In this document: positions 10,683-24,148 of the stretch, in pieces
How the letters are laid out: each line of letters opens with the position of its first letter
Position numbering within the stretch: position 1 is the first letter of the stretch
Origin: Allium sativum
Taxonomy: Eukaryota; Streptophyta; Magnoliopsida; Asparagales; Amaryllidaceae
Assembly: GCA_030737875.1 (NCBI GenBank)
Contig: CM060915.1
Span: 898,817,177 to 898,881,176, forward strand
DNA length: 64,000 nt
Direction of reading: 5' to 3'
Made by a program: the position numbers and the translations under genes
The notes under the pieces: generated by a model
What the model was told of the DNA's origin: nothing
Seen by the model: the letters and a program-made list of their open reading frames with translations, nothing else
Database searches by the model: none

Positions 10683-11816
10683 TACCTTTTTGCATCAAAA
10701 AAATAAAATTGGAAGTGTGTCAGGAACAAAAATAAGATGTGGTGGCTGCGTGTTGACTATGATTTAGGGTTAGGGGAAAATTTGGGTTATATTTATTAGG
10801 TGGTTTTATTATTAAAATATTTAAATGAAACTTATTTCGTAAGTTTAATGCTAAAACTACCACATATGAGCTCCGATCACGATGAAAATTGAAATCCTAT
10901 AATAACTCAATATTCTGAACACGATGTAAGTAGTTTCATCGAAATCCGAGACCATGTGGAAACTCCTATTTTAATTTCATATGTAAATTGATACCCGTTT
11001 ATATCGCGCATGATCACATAATAACTCCAATTGTCTCGAAACTGGAAATCTTACAATAGTTTAACAAGTGCATATTTTATAAAATTGGTTTTGTTGAAAT
11101 CCGAGGACGTTTGAAAACTGGTTATTCTTATGTGTTAAATTAAACCAGTAAAATATCAATCGATTTCAAAACAATCAAATCTATTGTAATAAATAATTAT
11201 CATCTATATTTAAATAGAATTTATATAGCTTCAAAATAAACTAATTCATTTCAAATTCCAAGTTAAATCGATATCTAATTTATCAAGAATCCTTCAATTT
11301 TATTTAGTAAATCGTTATAGTTCATAAACGATTATACCGCAATTTTTCTAAAAATTGGATTTTTATATCATAACTCAAAATTTACAATATGAAATCTCGA
11401 CTTTTCTCTTCCACTCGAAAACTGTAATCTAGTAGATCCAGAAGATTCTTGCTTTAAAGAATTCCAACTAATATTGGATCCTGTAAAGTTAATTGAAGTT
11501 CAAATCGTAAAACTACCACGACGCTGCGAGTTCGTTTTTAATTAAATTAAATTAATACATTCAGAATTCATTAAATTAATAAATTTCTTATTATAATTCA
11601 AACCTGAACTTAATTCGGTCTTAATAAATCATCCAATTCATGTTACACCTCAAATCTAATTTATTCTCACTTATTTCGAAATAAAATTTATTATTTTCCT
11701 ATTCATATTAAATTAATACTCAAAATCGTAGAATTCACGTTATTTAAATATCCAAGTCAATATTTAAAACCAAAATTAAATGTTTAAACTAAGGGCTAAA
11801 AATCTGGGTTGTTACA

Positions 11817-11854
11817 TTCTTCCTGTTTAATAGAATTTTGTCCCCGAAATTACA
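11817..11854 (-). other. PPT-proximal internal end of element D
   Basis: On the - strand this reads TTTCGGGGACAAAATTC, then a purine-rich AACAGGAAGAA abutting TGTAACAACCC. This is the arrangement seen in A, B, G and H, so D's internal region begins here and continues after solo LTR C at 17675. Confidence 0.7.
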
Positions 11855-14800
11855 TGCAACAACCCTGATTTTTGGAACCAATTTAAAATTTTATTTTTAA
11901 TTGATTTAGTGGATTATTAATGTTAGAGTAATTTATTTTAATAAATAATAACTTGAAAATTTATTTTAAAACGATGTAAGAACGTACAAAATTAAATTTT
12001 GATTAAAATGAACTCGAAATGGCGTGTTAGTTTGAAAATTTGGTTTTAAATTTCAATTGAATATACAGAATTCAATATAAGTCAGAATTTGATGAAACAA
12101 GAAACATTAGAATCTATTTTGTTATATCTTTCTAGTAAATGTGAAAATTTGAGATTTCGTACTACAATTTGTAACGTATGACTAATTCAATATTTAGAAT
12201 AGTCGCTATGAAATTTATTAATTTTTTAATATTATAAAGCCCTTAAAAATAGCCATTTTGCTAACGACCTGCGTTTTCGAAGAAACTAATTTTGTTGGAT
12301 CCAGAATGTCAAATTATTGTCAGATTTAAAATTTCAAGTCAATTGGAATTAATATGTGAGCATGATAAATTTAAAGGCGTGTTCAATTTTAGTTGTAAAT
12401 TTAATAAGCTAATAAAAGGCCATTTTTAAAACGGTCTTCAAATTCGACGAAATTAATTTTGTTAGAACTGTATTTCCAAAACATATCTAGATTTCAGATT
12501 TCAAAATTTTTGGAGTCCTTATGTGGTCGTGACAAAGTTAAATGTATGTTCAAATTAAATAAATTGATTTATATTTTAGTTTTGATAAAAACTGATCAAA
12601 ACAACTGAATCAGCTTTCAAGACATATCCCATTATGTTCGGAATGAGGGTATTTAGCTAGGGCGATAGTCGCTGGGATTTATTTGGAGTTCGAAGGAAAA
12701 ACTTCACTTTAAAACAATTAAAATATTAATATTTATATATGTATATAACACTAAAACCTAACCCTAACGACATAACAACAGAGCCGCCGCCTAACTAAAT
12801 TAATGCCCATATCGTTCTAACTTTCTCCCTTTAATTTCCCTAAATATATTTCGAATTAGGAGAGGATTACAAAACAAAAATGGTAGAGGAAAGTATGATC
12901 TTTAATTTGGTATGGTTTTGATCGATTCCGATGAAGTAAATCGTTGGAATTTTATGCTCGAAGTCATGAGTTTTGAGCGGATTTCCTAGGCCGAATGGGT
13001 GGCCGATTTCGACGAGCTTAGTGTTCTGGGGAGGTGGAGGAGAGACGCTCCATGTGGCATCGCCTGATGAGGTTCCGGTGCCTCGATTTTTGGTGCGCGA
13101 AGGAACCCTAATTTTGAACTTGGGTTTCACGAAGATGACGCCGTGCCTGGAGTAGATAATAGGAAGAAGACGAGGAAAACAAAGATTAAAGGGTAATTAA
13201 TTAAATTAATTATTTAATTATCTTGGTCATGTAATTAATGTTTAAAATTTCATAACTTGTCCAAATGAACTCATAATTTGACTATTTCAGATCCGTTGGA
13301 ATCGTGGCAGCGGACGCAACAACATGGAACTGGACAAAACAAAAATGGAGAAAGTTATAATTTGAGGCAATTTAAACCCAAACAGTACTAAAATCGTCAA
13401 TCAAAGACTGATGAAGTGGAATCCAATAGTGAGAACCCTCTCATTCAAATTGTTTGTGCAGTTATTTATTTTTATAACTAATTATATATTGATTGCCTGT
13501 GATTGCCATATTTGTTTGGTGATTGATGGATGTTTATAATTTTAAAATTATCATTATTAAAGTGTGATTATAAATGTTGATAAATAAAATGTTTATATTA
13601 TAAATTATTTTGGGATGACAATTTACCCACTCGTCTCCCAGGTAATAGATAAGTTCACATGGACTGTGATGTAAACCCCACACGGGTACTGGGAAGATAA
13701 TTTTACAAATCACCCAAGTATACAAATAATAATATTTTTTTGGTGGTTGAAAACCCCACATGGGTCTGGAGATGATATTCAATTCACATCTCCCTTGGAT
13801 TTAATTGTATGTCAACCGATTGATTGATAGACTGTTATAAGCATTATTTAATTATATAATGCTTATGGAGTTGTAAATTGCACTATGAATGTGAATTGAA
13901 TGTTTAATAGTTGTTTATCACTATTTTTGAATACGTATGATGTATGAAATCCATATAAATAAAATTATATGGTAATTGATTGGGTCTGGTTACAATTCAG
14001 AAATAACGAATATTTTAAAATAATATTCAATGAAGAATCAAAATATGATTTTGATGTTTGGTTTTAGATGGATATGAAAATATTGAAATATTCATAACTG
14101 AAATGAATATGAAGCCGAGTTAAGTAGATATACGCCATTTTAATTCAAATGGATTTTTTGTCAATTTATTCATTTTATAATGAATATAGAAAAGATTTGA
14201 TTTTAAAATCTGATATTTTGAACATAATATCGTTTTAATATTATAGTGATATGGAATATACAATTTTGATTTGAATTTGAAATGTAAGTTGGAGTTCTTT
14301 TTAAAACGAATTTATAAACAATTTATAAAATACTTTTTGAATGGAAATTGATGAAATATATTACATATGATTAAAATGGTTTGAATAGAACGTTTCGCGC
14401 AGCGATCGTTCGCGAATTTCAACCATTGACTTTGAATACTATCATAATCTCCTAAATCCAGGACCGTTGGGTTCGTATTGAAAAGAGCTTTCAAATGATA
14501 ATAAGAGATTTGAAACCCAATGGTTAGATTTTAAGATATGCCCAAATCAGTTTTGGAAAAGGTTGCTATAGATGCAGTTCAGTGGACGATACTGGAAACC
14601 GATTGTAAGGGCCTTAATAAAATTACTTTAATTATGAATAAATTATGTAAAATCATAGTAAATGATTTGAAATGATTTTGGGTGAAATACTCCAAGTTTG
14701 TAAAGATAAAATATTTTTTATCTGAATAAGTTGTTTAACAACTTGATAAAGGACTGAAAGAAATTGTATGGTTTTAACATAACCAGAATTTTCTAACATA

Positions 14801-17674
14801 TGAATTGGAAAGGATTTGAATGGAAATAATCTTCAAAGTATTTTGATATTGGATTCCATGATTATATGGATGTTGTTGAGGAATTTGGAAGATATAGATA
14901 TCGTTATTACCAATACGATATCCGTTGGTTTTAGAATTTGATATTGAATATAAGTCGATATGTTTTCTATTTATAGCCTTGTATTTGATATCAAATTGGA
15001 TTTTGGTTTTGTCGTGAATGGTGTCTTCGGTAACACTGTTCTTAAACCCGGTTAAGAAAAGAATAAATCTTTTAATTAAGATTAATGAAGTTTTCCAATT
15101 AATAACATTTGTTCTTAAAACCGAGTTAACAGTAAAATTATGGTTTGGAACTTATAAATATTTTAATTAAGATTTAATGGAATTTTTTCCAAAGTAATGT
15201 TTTCCAAATTTAATATATTAAATCAGAATTGAGTGGAATTCGATTTCTAATAATCGAGATAAGCTTCTGTGAAGGAAGGCCGTTACCATTTATGGAATTT
15301 AAAAGGCTTTGCGTTATTCTATTTATAGTATTAGTCTGATACGGAAATTTATATCAAATTATATATATTGATCAGATTTCCGTGAAGATTCCATTTTGAT
15401 GGAAAAGGATTTTGGGTTTATCGTGAAATTTGTTTTAAATGACATTGGTCCTTTGACCCAGTTAAAGACAAGATTAATTTCCTAAAGTTTAATAATCATT
15501 AAGTAATAATTTTTGAGATTAAAACCAAGTTGGAGTTTTAATGAATCTTTAATTAGATTGGAATGTGAACAAGGTAATTAAATTTACCGAATTCAAGAAA
15601 TGGTCGAGAATGCAGTGCCACCAGTTTTACTCCATGTGATATTTAAATAATTAATTAGATTTAAATGTTAAATGGTAATTGAATTTACCGATAACACAAT
15701 GGGTGTTAGATATGGAGTACTACCAGTTTTGCTCCATGGGATGCAAAAGTTGGGATTGGGATAATAAAAAGAATGATTACATCATTAAGGCTCGATAATC
15801 TCGTCTAGTTTTATAAACCTTAATTTGGTTTAAGTTGTGAAAAGATAATACAAAAGCTTTAGAAATGATTTCCAAGAACATTTGAATAAAAGAATATTCT
15901 AGTTTGGAATGTGGCGATGATGTCTTTATATTTCACATGACTATAAGATACGCGAGTTATTTGGAAAGACCGGGTTTAACCCATTCTAAATAACTGATAC
16001 GACGACTAAAAGTCGAAGATATGAAGACGGTGGTTGAAGACCGGAGATCTTCACATGGTTTGATGGTTAATGATATCTTGATTGGGTTGTACACCTAAGA
16101 CGAGGTAATAAGTGGTGATCATCCATACGTACTTGGAGATCGACCCGATAGCAAGGGACTCTCTATTGTATTGGACATATGGGACGAGGAATAAGGTGCC
16201 TTCGGTTTCATTTAGACCCAGAACGGAGTTGTAAATGGATTGTATGTCTGACGTTGTATTCCTTTGTGTTGTATTAGTTGATCTCTGCTAAATGTATATC
16301 TGTTTTGTGGCGGAGAATTTATTCTCTTGCTTAACACCCTTTTCTAAGACGTACGAGCTTAGAGGTTATATATTGGTGGAAATCAATGGTATGCTATGGA
16401 TTGATGATGTGGCATGCTGATTTGCATGGATCAAGGCTTTTGTTGAAAACCAGGGCTTTATGGTTGATGACCAAAGCACAGCTTTAAGTAGCGCAGCTTT
16501 GTGTATACGTTAATTCGCAAACCTCACACCCCCGTGTGAACCAAAAACGGGATAGAGACTGCAGGGAAACGGACATACATTGGTTTCTAGCTACGAGTGA
16601 TGTCATGGTATGGAGGCCAAACATTTTACTTATGTGGATGTTGGATTATGAGCAAAAGCGAGGTACATCGGATTTGATCTGGGCCGACTAAAAGGCCCTT
16701 GATTTGGTCGACATGCTGACCTTGTTAGAGGTTCGATAGAACCAACCAACGTATTGTTTATGGTATAACTAATCAACAACGACTGACCGGCCGAAAGATC
16801 CAAGGGTTGCCCAGAGGTGCGATTCTAAGGCATTTGCTAGAGTGTATCGAAATCGGTAAGGAAGATCCCTTGCCTCGTTTCATAGATGGAAATCCAATTT
16901 CCAATACGTGATTTTACGGTTTTAGTTATAAACTATATGGCGATATAATATATGTGCCTATGTCGTCTATGATTGATACATTTATACTTGAAGTTGATTT
17001 CTTTACTTATAATAAAATCAAAGATAAATTTCGCATATCAAGCGTTTTTGGCTATTATGAGGAAAACTCTATCCTCTGGTTTGCGTTGCAATGTGTGATG
17101 GGACCTGAGTCTTATAATGGCTTCATTTTTTTTCGTTTTAGCATTGCGTTGTTTGTTTTATGGTATTCTTGGGAGAAAACCCGTTCCGTGTTATACGGCG
17201 TGGTCCCTTGTTTTACCCAACATTAAAATAAAGTTAATAACTATTTTAGTTCTCACACCAACCCGATGATTGACTCGGAGTTGATTGTTTCCACCTAAAC
17301 TCTAGGTGCCCATATTTTCCACATAAGCAACTAGTAGTTTTGGTTTTCGTAGATATTTCTTTTCATGGGATCCTGGATTATGGATGGAGCTATATTCGGA
17401 ATGATTCGTATTCATGTGTTTCTTTCAGTTGTCGTCGTTGATGTTTTCCGCTGCACATTATATTTATGTATATATATTTTCGCTATTTTGTAATTTAAGT
17501 CTACGATATTTTCCGCTGTATATTATTTATTTGAAATATGATATTTTGTATGCTGATGAAAATTGTTGTAATAGCAATGAAATGTTCTTATGTTTATGTT
17601 CTGATGAGTCATGTTATCAAAGCAATCCACCTTCTTGTTCGGCTTAGGCCGGCCGAGAAGTTTGGGTCGCTATA
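11855..17674 (+). repeat. Solo LTR C (about 5.8 kb), diverged relative of the A/B LTRs
   Basis: The LTR starts TGCAACAACCC and ends near GGGTCGCTATA (eroded CA). It is flanked by TTACA (11850-11854) and TTACT (17675-17679), a probable target duplication. Segments align in order with the B LTR: the AATAGTCGCTATG block, the ACGACCTGCGTTTTCGA block, ACCCCACACGGGT (about 13675), GATTGATTGATAG...GTTATAAGC, the CCAAAAACGGGA block (16542) and the GTTCTCACACCAA...CTAGGTGCCC tail. The 27-bp minisatellite of A and B is absent. The GC-rich leader (12975-13170) is G-rich on the sense strand, the opposite of A and B. No internal region or second LTR is present. The short open frames here are not supported. 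Confidence 0.75.
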
Positions 17675-19110
17675 TTACTAAGGTAGGAAATGTGCTTTAA
17701 CCTCATTAACTTTTCAAAAATCTACTTAGTTAAAATTTTCTGTTCCACTTTCAGAACTTTTAGTTCTAACTGATCTAATCAGTTTCAATGAAATACCTGT
17801 TCATTTCTGAAAAAAATCAGCAGAGCCTCCACTATATGGAGGGACTTCCGCAATACAACAAGAGAGATAAATATGTATGTATCAAGCCAACCCGTCGGAA
17901 AATCCAATTCACATACCAAATTTTGTATTTTTGTGTAGGCATACCTTATATGAGCGTTATTGAGTGAACTTGCTTCATATTTATGCAATCAAACACAACC
18001 AAACCCAAGCCATACAACTACATGAACATGTACTTACTCATATTTAAACAAGGGAGCCTCAATATACAAAATTTTAATCAACATTCATTCATTTAACCAT
18101 ACAACCATATTATTTCATTTAGTTTTTAATGATTCACAACCAATATTCTTATATCCAATCCATATTCCGCACACATACGTTCACATTCATCCAAATTGAT
18201 TCTAAATCAGTTTATTCACTTTCAATTAATAAGTTACGCAACTTAGTTTCCTTAAAATATTTTTCTTATACTTAAATAAACTTAAGTTAAATTTTAATCC
18301 ATTTGATTTACTTTTACCATTTTAATCTATTTAACTTGCACAAGATAAATTTAAATTCAGAATTCAGAATTCAAATTCCAAGTATTTGTTTCAAATCCTA
18401 TTAAAATAATATAAATATATATATATATATGCATATATTTATAACCATTTGTAAGTTCAAAACATCTAAATTTTTCAAACTTGTTTTTCTCAAACAACTT
18501 TCCATTAGCAAATTACTATGGTAGCAATCCATCACTCAGAAACTTGAAAATGAACAATGGTAATGTTGCAGTCCATTATCATAATTATTTTCTAGTGACT
18601 GAAGTTTCTATGCTTTATTATTTTCAAAATCCATTTAGAAACAATTCTTATTCAAAAATTTCTTCAAAGTAATGCTATATTACATCAGAAATTATTTTCA
18701 TAACATCCGGGATTTATATTCTCAAATTCGGTATGAATCCAATTTTAGTTTAGCTCATTTGTATATTCAATTCTTGTAATCATCTCTATTGTAATCTCAT
18801 TTTATAATAATAACAACCAATCACATAAATAATTTAAGAAAATTATTCCTTTATATCAAAAAAATAACACTGGGCAAAACTATTTCATTTACCCACATTA
18901 AAAACAATATTATGTTAATTTGTCTAGTTCAAGTGTTTAGCTATCTCTATCGAGCACGTAAGCTAAATATGTCGATTTGGAATTTATATACCACCAACTG
19001 ATAAACAAACATAACATAAAAACTTTTTATAACACTAACAAGTATGCTCTCTTATATATACATTCAAACTCAACATAGTGTATAACTAACCACATCTCTA
19101 TTGAGTTATA
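17675..19110 (-). other. Internal region of an old LTR element (D, or E), non-coding
   Basis: This 1.4-kb AT-rich stretch lies between C and A. Together with 11817-11854 and 34249-34279 it forms about 1.5 kb between a - strand PPT and a - strand PBS. That would be another element with a short non-coding internal region, but the LTR ends next to that PPT and PBS have not been shown to match. I see no coding sequence in it. A TATA run is at about 18413-18436. Confidence 0.45.
19106..19110. other. Target site duplication of element A, left copy (TTATA)
   Basis: TTATA directly precedes TGTGACGAG. The matching copy at 34244-34248 follows GTTATTACA. Confidence 0.9.
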
Positions 19111-20062
19111 TGTGACGAGAAAGAATTTCGCTCGGTCCGAACCAGTCGCTAAACCGATCCAGACCGTTCGAAAACGCCCTATCGTTTGAGAACACGACAA
19201 ATCAAAACGCAGACGGAAGAACATTTCATTGTATATTACAACAATGCATCAGATTACAAGAATATACAGAGTACAAATGAATATTACACAGAAATATCAG
19301 AGATTTAAATTACATTTAAATACATAGCAGCGGAAAATAATACAATACACAACTAGAAGAGATATACGGATACAAAGCTTTCCGGATATCATTCCATCTG
19401 TAAACCAGGATCCTGTGAATATAAATCTGCAAAACCAAAACTACTAGCTGCCCGTGTCAAAATAAGGGCACCCAGAGTTTAGGTTAAAACAATAAACTCC
19501 AGGTCAGTCATGGGACTGGTGTGAGAACTAAAACAGTTAATAATCTTTATTTTAAAGCTAGGTAAATCAAGGGACCACGCCGTATAACACGGAACGGGTT
19601 TCCTCCCAAGAATACCAGTGCATAAAACAAACAGCGCAATGCTAAATAAAGAAAAATGAAGCTATTATAAGACCCAGTTCCCATCACACAATGCAACGCA
19701 AGCCGGAGGATAGGGTTTTTACCTTATAATAGCGAAGAATGCTTGATACGTTTAAAACAAATCGTTTGATACTATTATAAGTGCATAGTGTATAAAACAA
19801 CTTCAAATCATAAGTATCAATCATAGACGGCATAAGTGCCCCATCCCACTATGTCGCCATACTAGGCTCTACAAATGAAACCGCAAATGTCACGTATTTG
19901 GAAATTGGATTTCCATCTATGAACCGAGGCAAAAGATAGTCCTCAACCGATTCGAGATGCTCTAGCCCGCCCCTCAGGCAAGTACTCAGTCAAGCCTTGG
20001 ATCCTCAGGGCCAGTCCACCGATGTGGATTAAACTTAAACCCTGAACATGCGTCTCCCCACC

Positions 20063-20287
20063 CTATGGGGTGTAAGTCTGGTCCGTCTGCCGACCAGAAT
20101 GCATCGGCCGAAACCGATATAACCGAGGCGCCTCGCAACAGCAACAACCACATAAGTTAAACTCGTCAGGGCGTGTAAAACCACTGATGCCACTTCTAGC
20201 TAGAAAGAAACGCATGCCCTCCCTGACGTCCTCTCCCGTTTTTGGTTCACAACCGGGGTGCGAGGCTCGCGAATTTACGTTACACAA
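20063..20287 (-). other. Conserved ORF-like block in the A 3' LTR (also 28198-28422)
   Basis: A 74-codon frame contains FLARSGISGFTRPDEF, then LCGCCCCEAPR. The other A LTR and B (from 47969) keep the same core in the element sense, but B's frame diverges after the cysteine run. In C (about 16540-16660) the homologous DNA has lost the frame. The C-rich peptide has no recognised family. The block includes TTCTAGCTAGAA, a 12-nt perfect palindrome. More likely conserved non-coding DNA than a gene. Confidence 0.3.
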
Positions 20288-22144
20288 AGCTGTGCCACAC
20301 AGGCTGTGCTTTGATCATCACCACAAGACTTTGCTTTTCAACAGAAGCCTCGATCAATTGCCACTTAGGCATGCCACACAGGCAATTCACTCCATGCGTT
20401 TGATATCCATCAACATATAACCCCTGAGCTCGTACGTCTCAGAGAAGGGCGTTAAGCAAGAGAATAAATCCTCCGCCGCCAAACAGATATATATTTAATA
20501 GAGATCAATCGCACGGACTAAAATCCAATGTCAGACACACAGTCCATTTACAAGTCCGTTCTGGGTCTGAACGAAACCGGATGCACCTAGTACCCCGCAT
20601 ATCCATCGATCTCCAAGCACGTCTGGACGATCACTAACTGTTTCCATCTTCTTGGGTGTACAGCCCAATCAAGATCATCAGTAATTACCCAAACGACGTG
20701 AAGACTTCCGGTCTTCGACCACCGTCTTCATCTTCGACACCACGTCGAATCAGTTATTCAGAATGGGATAAACCCGGTCTTTCTGAATAACTCGCGTATA
20801 TATTATAAAAGTGTTACACAAACACAACATACGCCTCATTCCAATTCAGAATATTCTTTTATTCAAATATTCCTATACTTTGGGAAAAGTTCCCATTAAT
20901 TTTATCCAAGATAAATTCTTTAAATTTATTCTTTAATCTCCTTTGAATATCAATTCAAACTAGTCGGGATTAGCGAACCACACCGAAGTAATTATTTATT
21001 TTATTTCCCAATCCCAACCTATTCATCCCATGAAGTAAAACTGGTAATACTTCATATCTAACACCACAGTGTTATCGGTAAATTCAATTACCATTTCACG
21101 TTCAAATCTAATTAAAGATTTAACCATCGCCTGGAGCAAAACTGGTGATACTCCATTTTCGATCATCTCAATCTAATTAAAGATTCATTAAAACTCCACT
21201 TAGTTTTAATCTTTAACTGGGTTGAAGAATCAGTGTCATTTAAAACACGGTTCACGATAAACCCAAAATCACATTCCATTAATTATCGGGTTAAAGAACA
21301 AGTGTTATTTAAAACACTGTTCACGATAAACCCAAAAATCAATACCAATTCAATTCCAATTAAATATCGTTTAATTGGTACACTTCATTAAATCTAAATA
21401 AAAAGATTTAATCTTTTCACAACTGGGTTCAAGAACAGTGTTAATGAAGACACCATTCACGACAAACCCAAATCACATTTGATATTAAATACAAGGCTCT
21501 GAATAGAAAATATACCGGCTTATATTCAATATCAAATTCTACGACTAACAAATATCGCATTGGGAATAACGATATAAATATATATCTTTCAAATTTCCAT
21601 AACAACACCTATATAATCACGAATTCCAACATCGAAATATTCCGAAGACAATTTCGATTCAAATCCCCTCCAATGCAATCATTGGAAATTTTGGTTATTT
21701 TCAAAACCCTTTTCAAATTCAATTTATTTATTTAAAAATAAATAGAATTATATTTCTAGTTCAAAACTAGTTCATTTCGATAAAAATCTATTTTTATCTT
21801 TTCAAATATGGAGTTTTTCATCCCAAATCTTCACAAATCATTTCTTATGATTTTACACAAATTATTACTATTTTTAATAATTTTATCAAGGCCAGTACAC
21901 TCGATTTCCAACAACGGCCATCGAACTGCACTTACAGCGACCTTTTTCGAATTTGATTTGGACATAATTCCAAATCCAATCGTTAGATTTCCGATTTCTA
22001 ATATTCGTTAGAAAGCTCTTTTCGATACGAACCCAACGGTTCCAGTTTTAGGAGAATCCGACGGTCGGATCTCCCGTAATGTCCGTTTGAAATAAATGGT
22101 CGAAATTCAAGAACTGCCGCGGCGCGGCGCGTTCTATTCAGGCC

Positions 22145-22177
22145 ATTATATTATATATATAATATATATAATATATA
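22145..22177. repeat. AT-rich palindrome next to a CG-rich block (A 3' LTR)
   Basis: A run of ATTATATATATAAT repeats that can extrude a cruciform, preceded by GCCGCGGCGCGGCGCG. Both are also at 30250-30312 and, reversed, at about 46000-46070 in B. Confidence 0.6.
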
Positions 22178-22322
22178 CTTCGTCGATTTCTATTTGAAAC
22201 GAATTATATAAATAGTTTTGAATTCGTTTCAAAAACATTTTCAACTTCCTTTTCAATTCAAATCACAATTGAATTCTTCTTTATAGATTCGTTTTAAAAT
22301 TCATTTCTATTCAATTCAAATT

Positions 22323-23275
22323 TCAATTCAATTTGAATTCGTTTTCAATTCAATTCATTTCGAAATCGTTTCAATTCAATTCATTTCGAAATCGTTTTCA
22401 ATTCAATTCATTTCGAAATCGTTTTCAATTCAATTTATTTCGAAATCGTTTTCAATTCAATTCATTTCGAAATCGTTTTCAATTCAATTCATTTCGAAAT
22501 CGTTTCAATTCAATTCATTTCGAAATCGTTTTCAATTCACTTCATTTCGAAATCGTTTTCAATTCACTTTGAAATCGTTTTCAATTCACTTTATTTCGAA
22601 ATCGTTTTCAATTCACTTTATTTCGAAATCGTTTTCAATTCACTTTATTTCGAAATCGTTTTCAATTCAATTCATTTCGAAATCGTTTTCAATTCAATTC
22701 ATTTCGAAATCGTTTTCAATTCAATTCATTTCGAAATCGTTTTCAATTCACTTCATTTCGAAATCGTTTTCAATTCACTTTGAAATCGTTTTCAATTCAC
22801 TTTATTTCGAAATCGTTTTCAATTCACTTTATTTCGAAATCGTTTTCAATTCAATTCATTTCGAAATCGTTTTCAATTCAATTCATTTCGAAATCGTTTT
22901 CAATTCAATTCATTTCGAAATCGTTTTCAATTCAATTCATTTCGAAATCGTTTTCAATTCACTTCATTTCGAAATCGTTTTCAATTCACTTTGAAATCGT
23001 TTTCAATTCACTTTATTTCGAAATCGTTTTCAATTCACTTTATTTCGAAATCGTTTTCAATTCACTTTATTTCGAAATCGTTTTCAATTCAATTCATTTC
23101 GAAATCATTTTCAATTCAATTCATTTCGAAATCGTTTTCAATTCACTTTGAAATCGTTTTCAATTCAATTCATTTCGAAATCGTTTTCAATTCAATTCAT
23201 TTCGAAATCGTTTTCAATTCAATTCATTTCGAAATCGTTTTCAATTCAATTCATTTCGAAATCGTCGATTTCGAA
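22323..23275 (-). repeat. 27-bp minisatellite array, A 3' LTR (about 35 units)
   Basis: The unit consists of five 5-nt blocks (TTTTC, AATTC or ATTTC types, and GAAAT) plus CG, giving 27 bp. A 22-bp variant lacking one block occurs near 22569, 22780, 22991 and 23148, so the array repeats on a higher level every 211 bp (seven 27-mers plus one 22-mer), the last interval being 157 bp. Because 27 is divisible by three, long frames with 9-residue periodicity appear; they are not genes. The other A LTR has about three fewer units. Confidence 0.95.
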
Positions 23276-23873
23276 ATCACTTTTCAATATTCATTTTAAA
23301 ATGAATATAATCGATATAAATATCGTTCACGTCAAAATGGCGTCAATCTAATCAACACGGCTTCATAATTTCTATTTTCAAATTTTCTTTATTTTTCAAA
23401 TTGGAATGAGGCCCAATCAATTACCATATAAAATTAATTATATGGATTTCCATACAACACATGTATATAATAGCAACGATAAATAATCAACCATCAACCA
23501 AAGTGCACTACACTGTATAAGCATCAAATATAGATATTCAACGCTTATAACAGCCTGTCAATCAATCGATCGACATATTTAATCAATCAGGATGAGTGAA
23601 ATTCATATTTCATCCCAACACCCGTGTGGGGTTTCAAACAATCAAACACAGATTTTAGTTGTGCAGTTGGGCGATGTGTAAAATTTATCGTCCCAATCAA
23701 TGTCATTCAAATAGGTGTACATAAACAAACCGTCTGGTTTGTAAATGAATATTTATTTATTCACATTCACGTTAAAAGTTATATTTTTAACGATAAAACA
23801 TTTTATTCCAACATATGAATTTCTATTCAATTCATTCTTTAAATAAAATGACATTTTTATTTTTCTAACACAT

Positions 23874-24088
23874 TTTAGAAAATTTCGGCGGCATAACGGC
23901 ACGATACTAGAAACGGGACGAGGCCTAGCCTTATCCCCGGTCTAGTGAAGGCCCACGCCATTCACACATCAATCATATCGATTTCATTTCACCAAACAAT
24001 CAAATCCAAATCAAATAATCTAACCAACTACACAACCAATCAAACAAGTCCATGGTCTGTGGACGGGTGTCGGGTGCTACTAAGCACC
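23874..24088 (-). other. Conserved block and hairpins in the A 3' LTR
   Basis: About 93 nt at 23874-23966 appear identical to B 43698-43790. Just upstream in element sense are two hairpins also shared with B: GGTGCT-TAGT-AGCACC (24073-24088) and GTCCA...TGGAC (24048-24064). Such identity within otherwise diverged LTRs suggests a functional RNA or DNA signal, or recent exchange. Confidence 0.6.
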
Positions 24089-24148
24089 GTCTGCATCCTA
24101 GTATATATATACAAATAGAAATGAAATTGAAAGGTGAGAAATTCTCAC

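Larger units (their letters stand above)
9869..10709 (+). mobile_element. 5'-truncated LINE (non-LTR retrotransposon) 3' end
   Basis: The fragment holds the C-terminus of the LINE polyprotein, a 3' UTR and a short A-rich tail at 10697-10709. It interrupts LTR D. The 5' boundary is approximate. A possible short target duplication (TTGGAA on both sides) is weak. Confidence 0.8.
8961..11816 (-). repeat. Partial LTR D, old relative of the A/B giant LTRs (contains a LINE)
   Basis: On the - strand the LTR starts at 11816 with TGTAACAACCC, as in B. The segment around 10860-11110 shares the TTTTGTTGAAATCCGAGG-type block seen about 0.5 kb into the A and B LTRs. A GC-rich patch (9240-9830) lies about 1.1 kb from the LTR start once the LINE is subtracted, matching the leader slot of A and B (0.95 kb). 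The far end is missing; the CACTA terminus at 8960 marks where similarity ends. Open frames in 9330-9820 follow base composition and are not supported as genes. Confidence 0.6.

Noticed and set aside
22323..23275. CRISPR-like array
   Set aside because: The repeats are directly contiguous with no unique spacers, and the context is a plant LTR.
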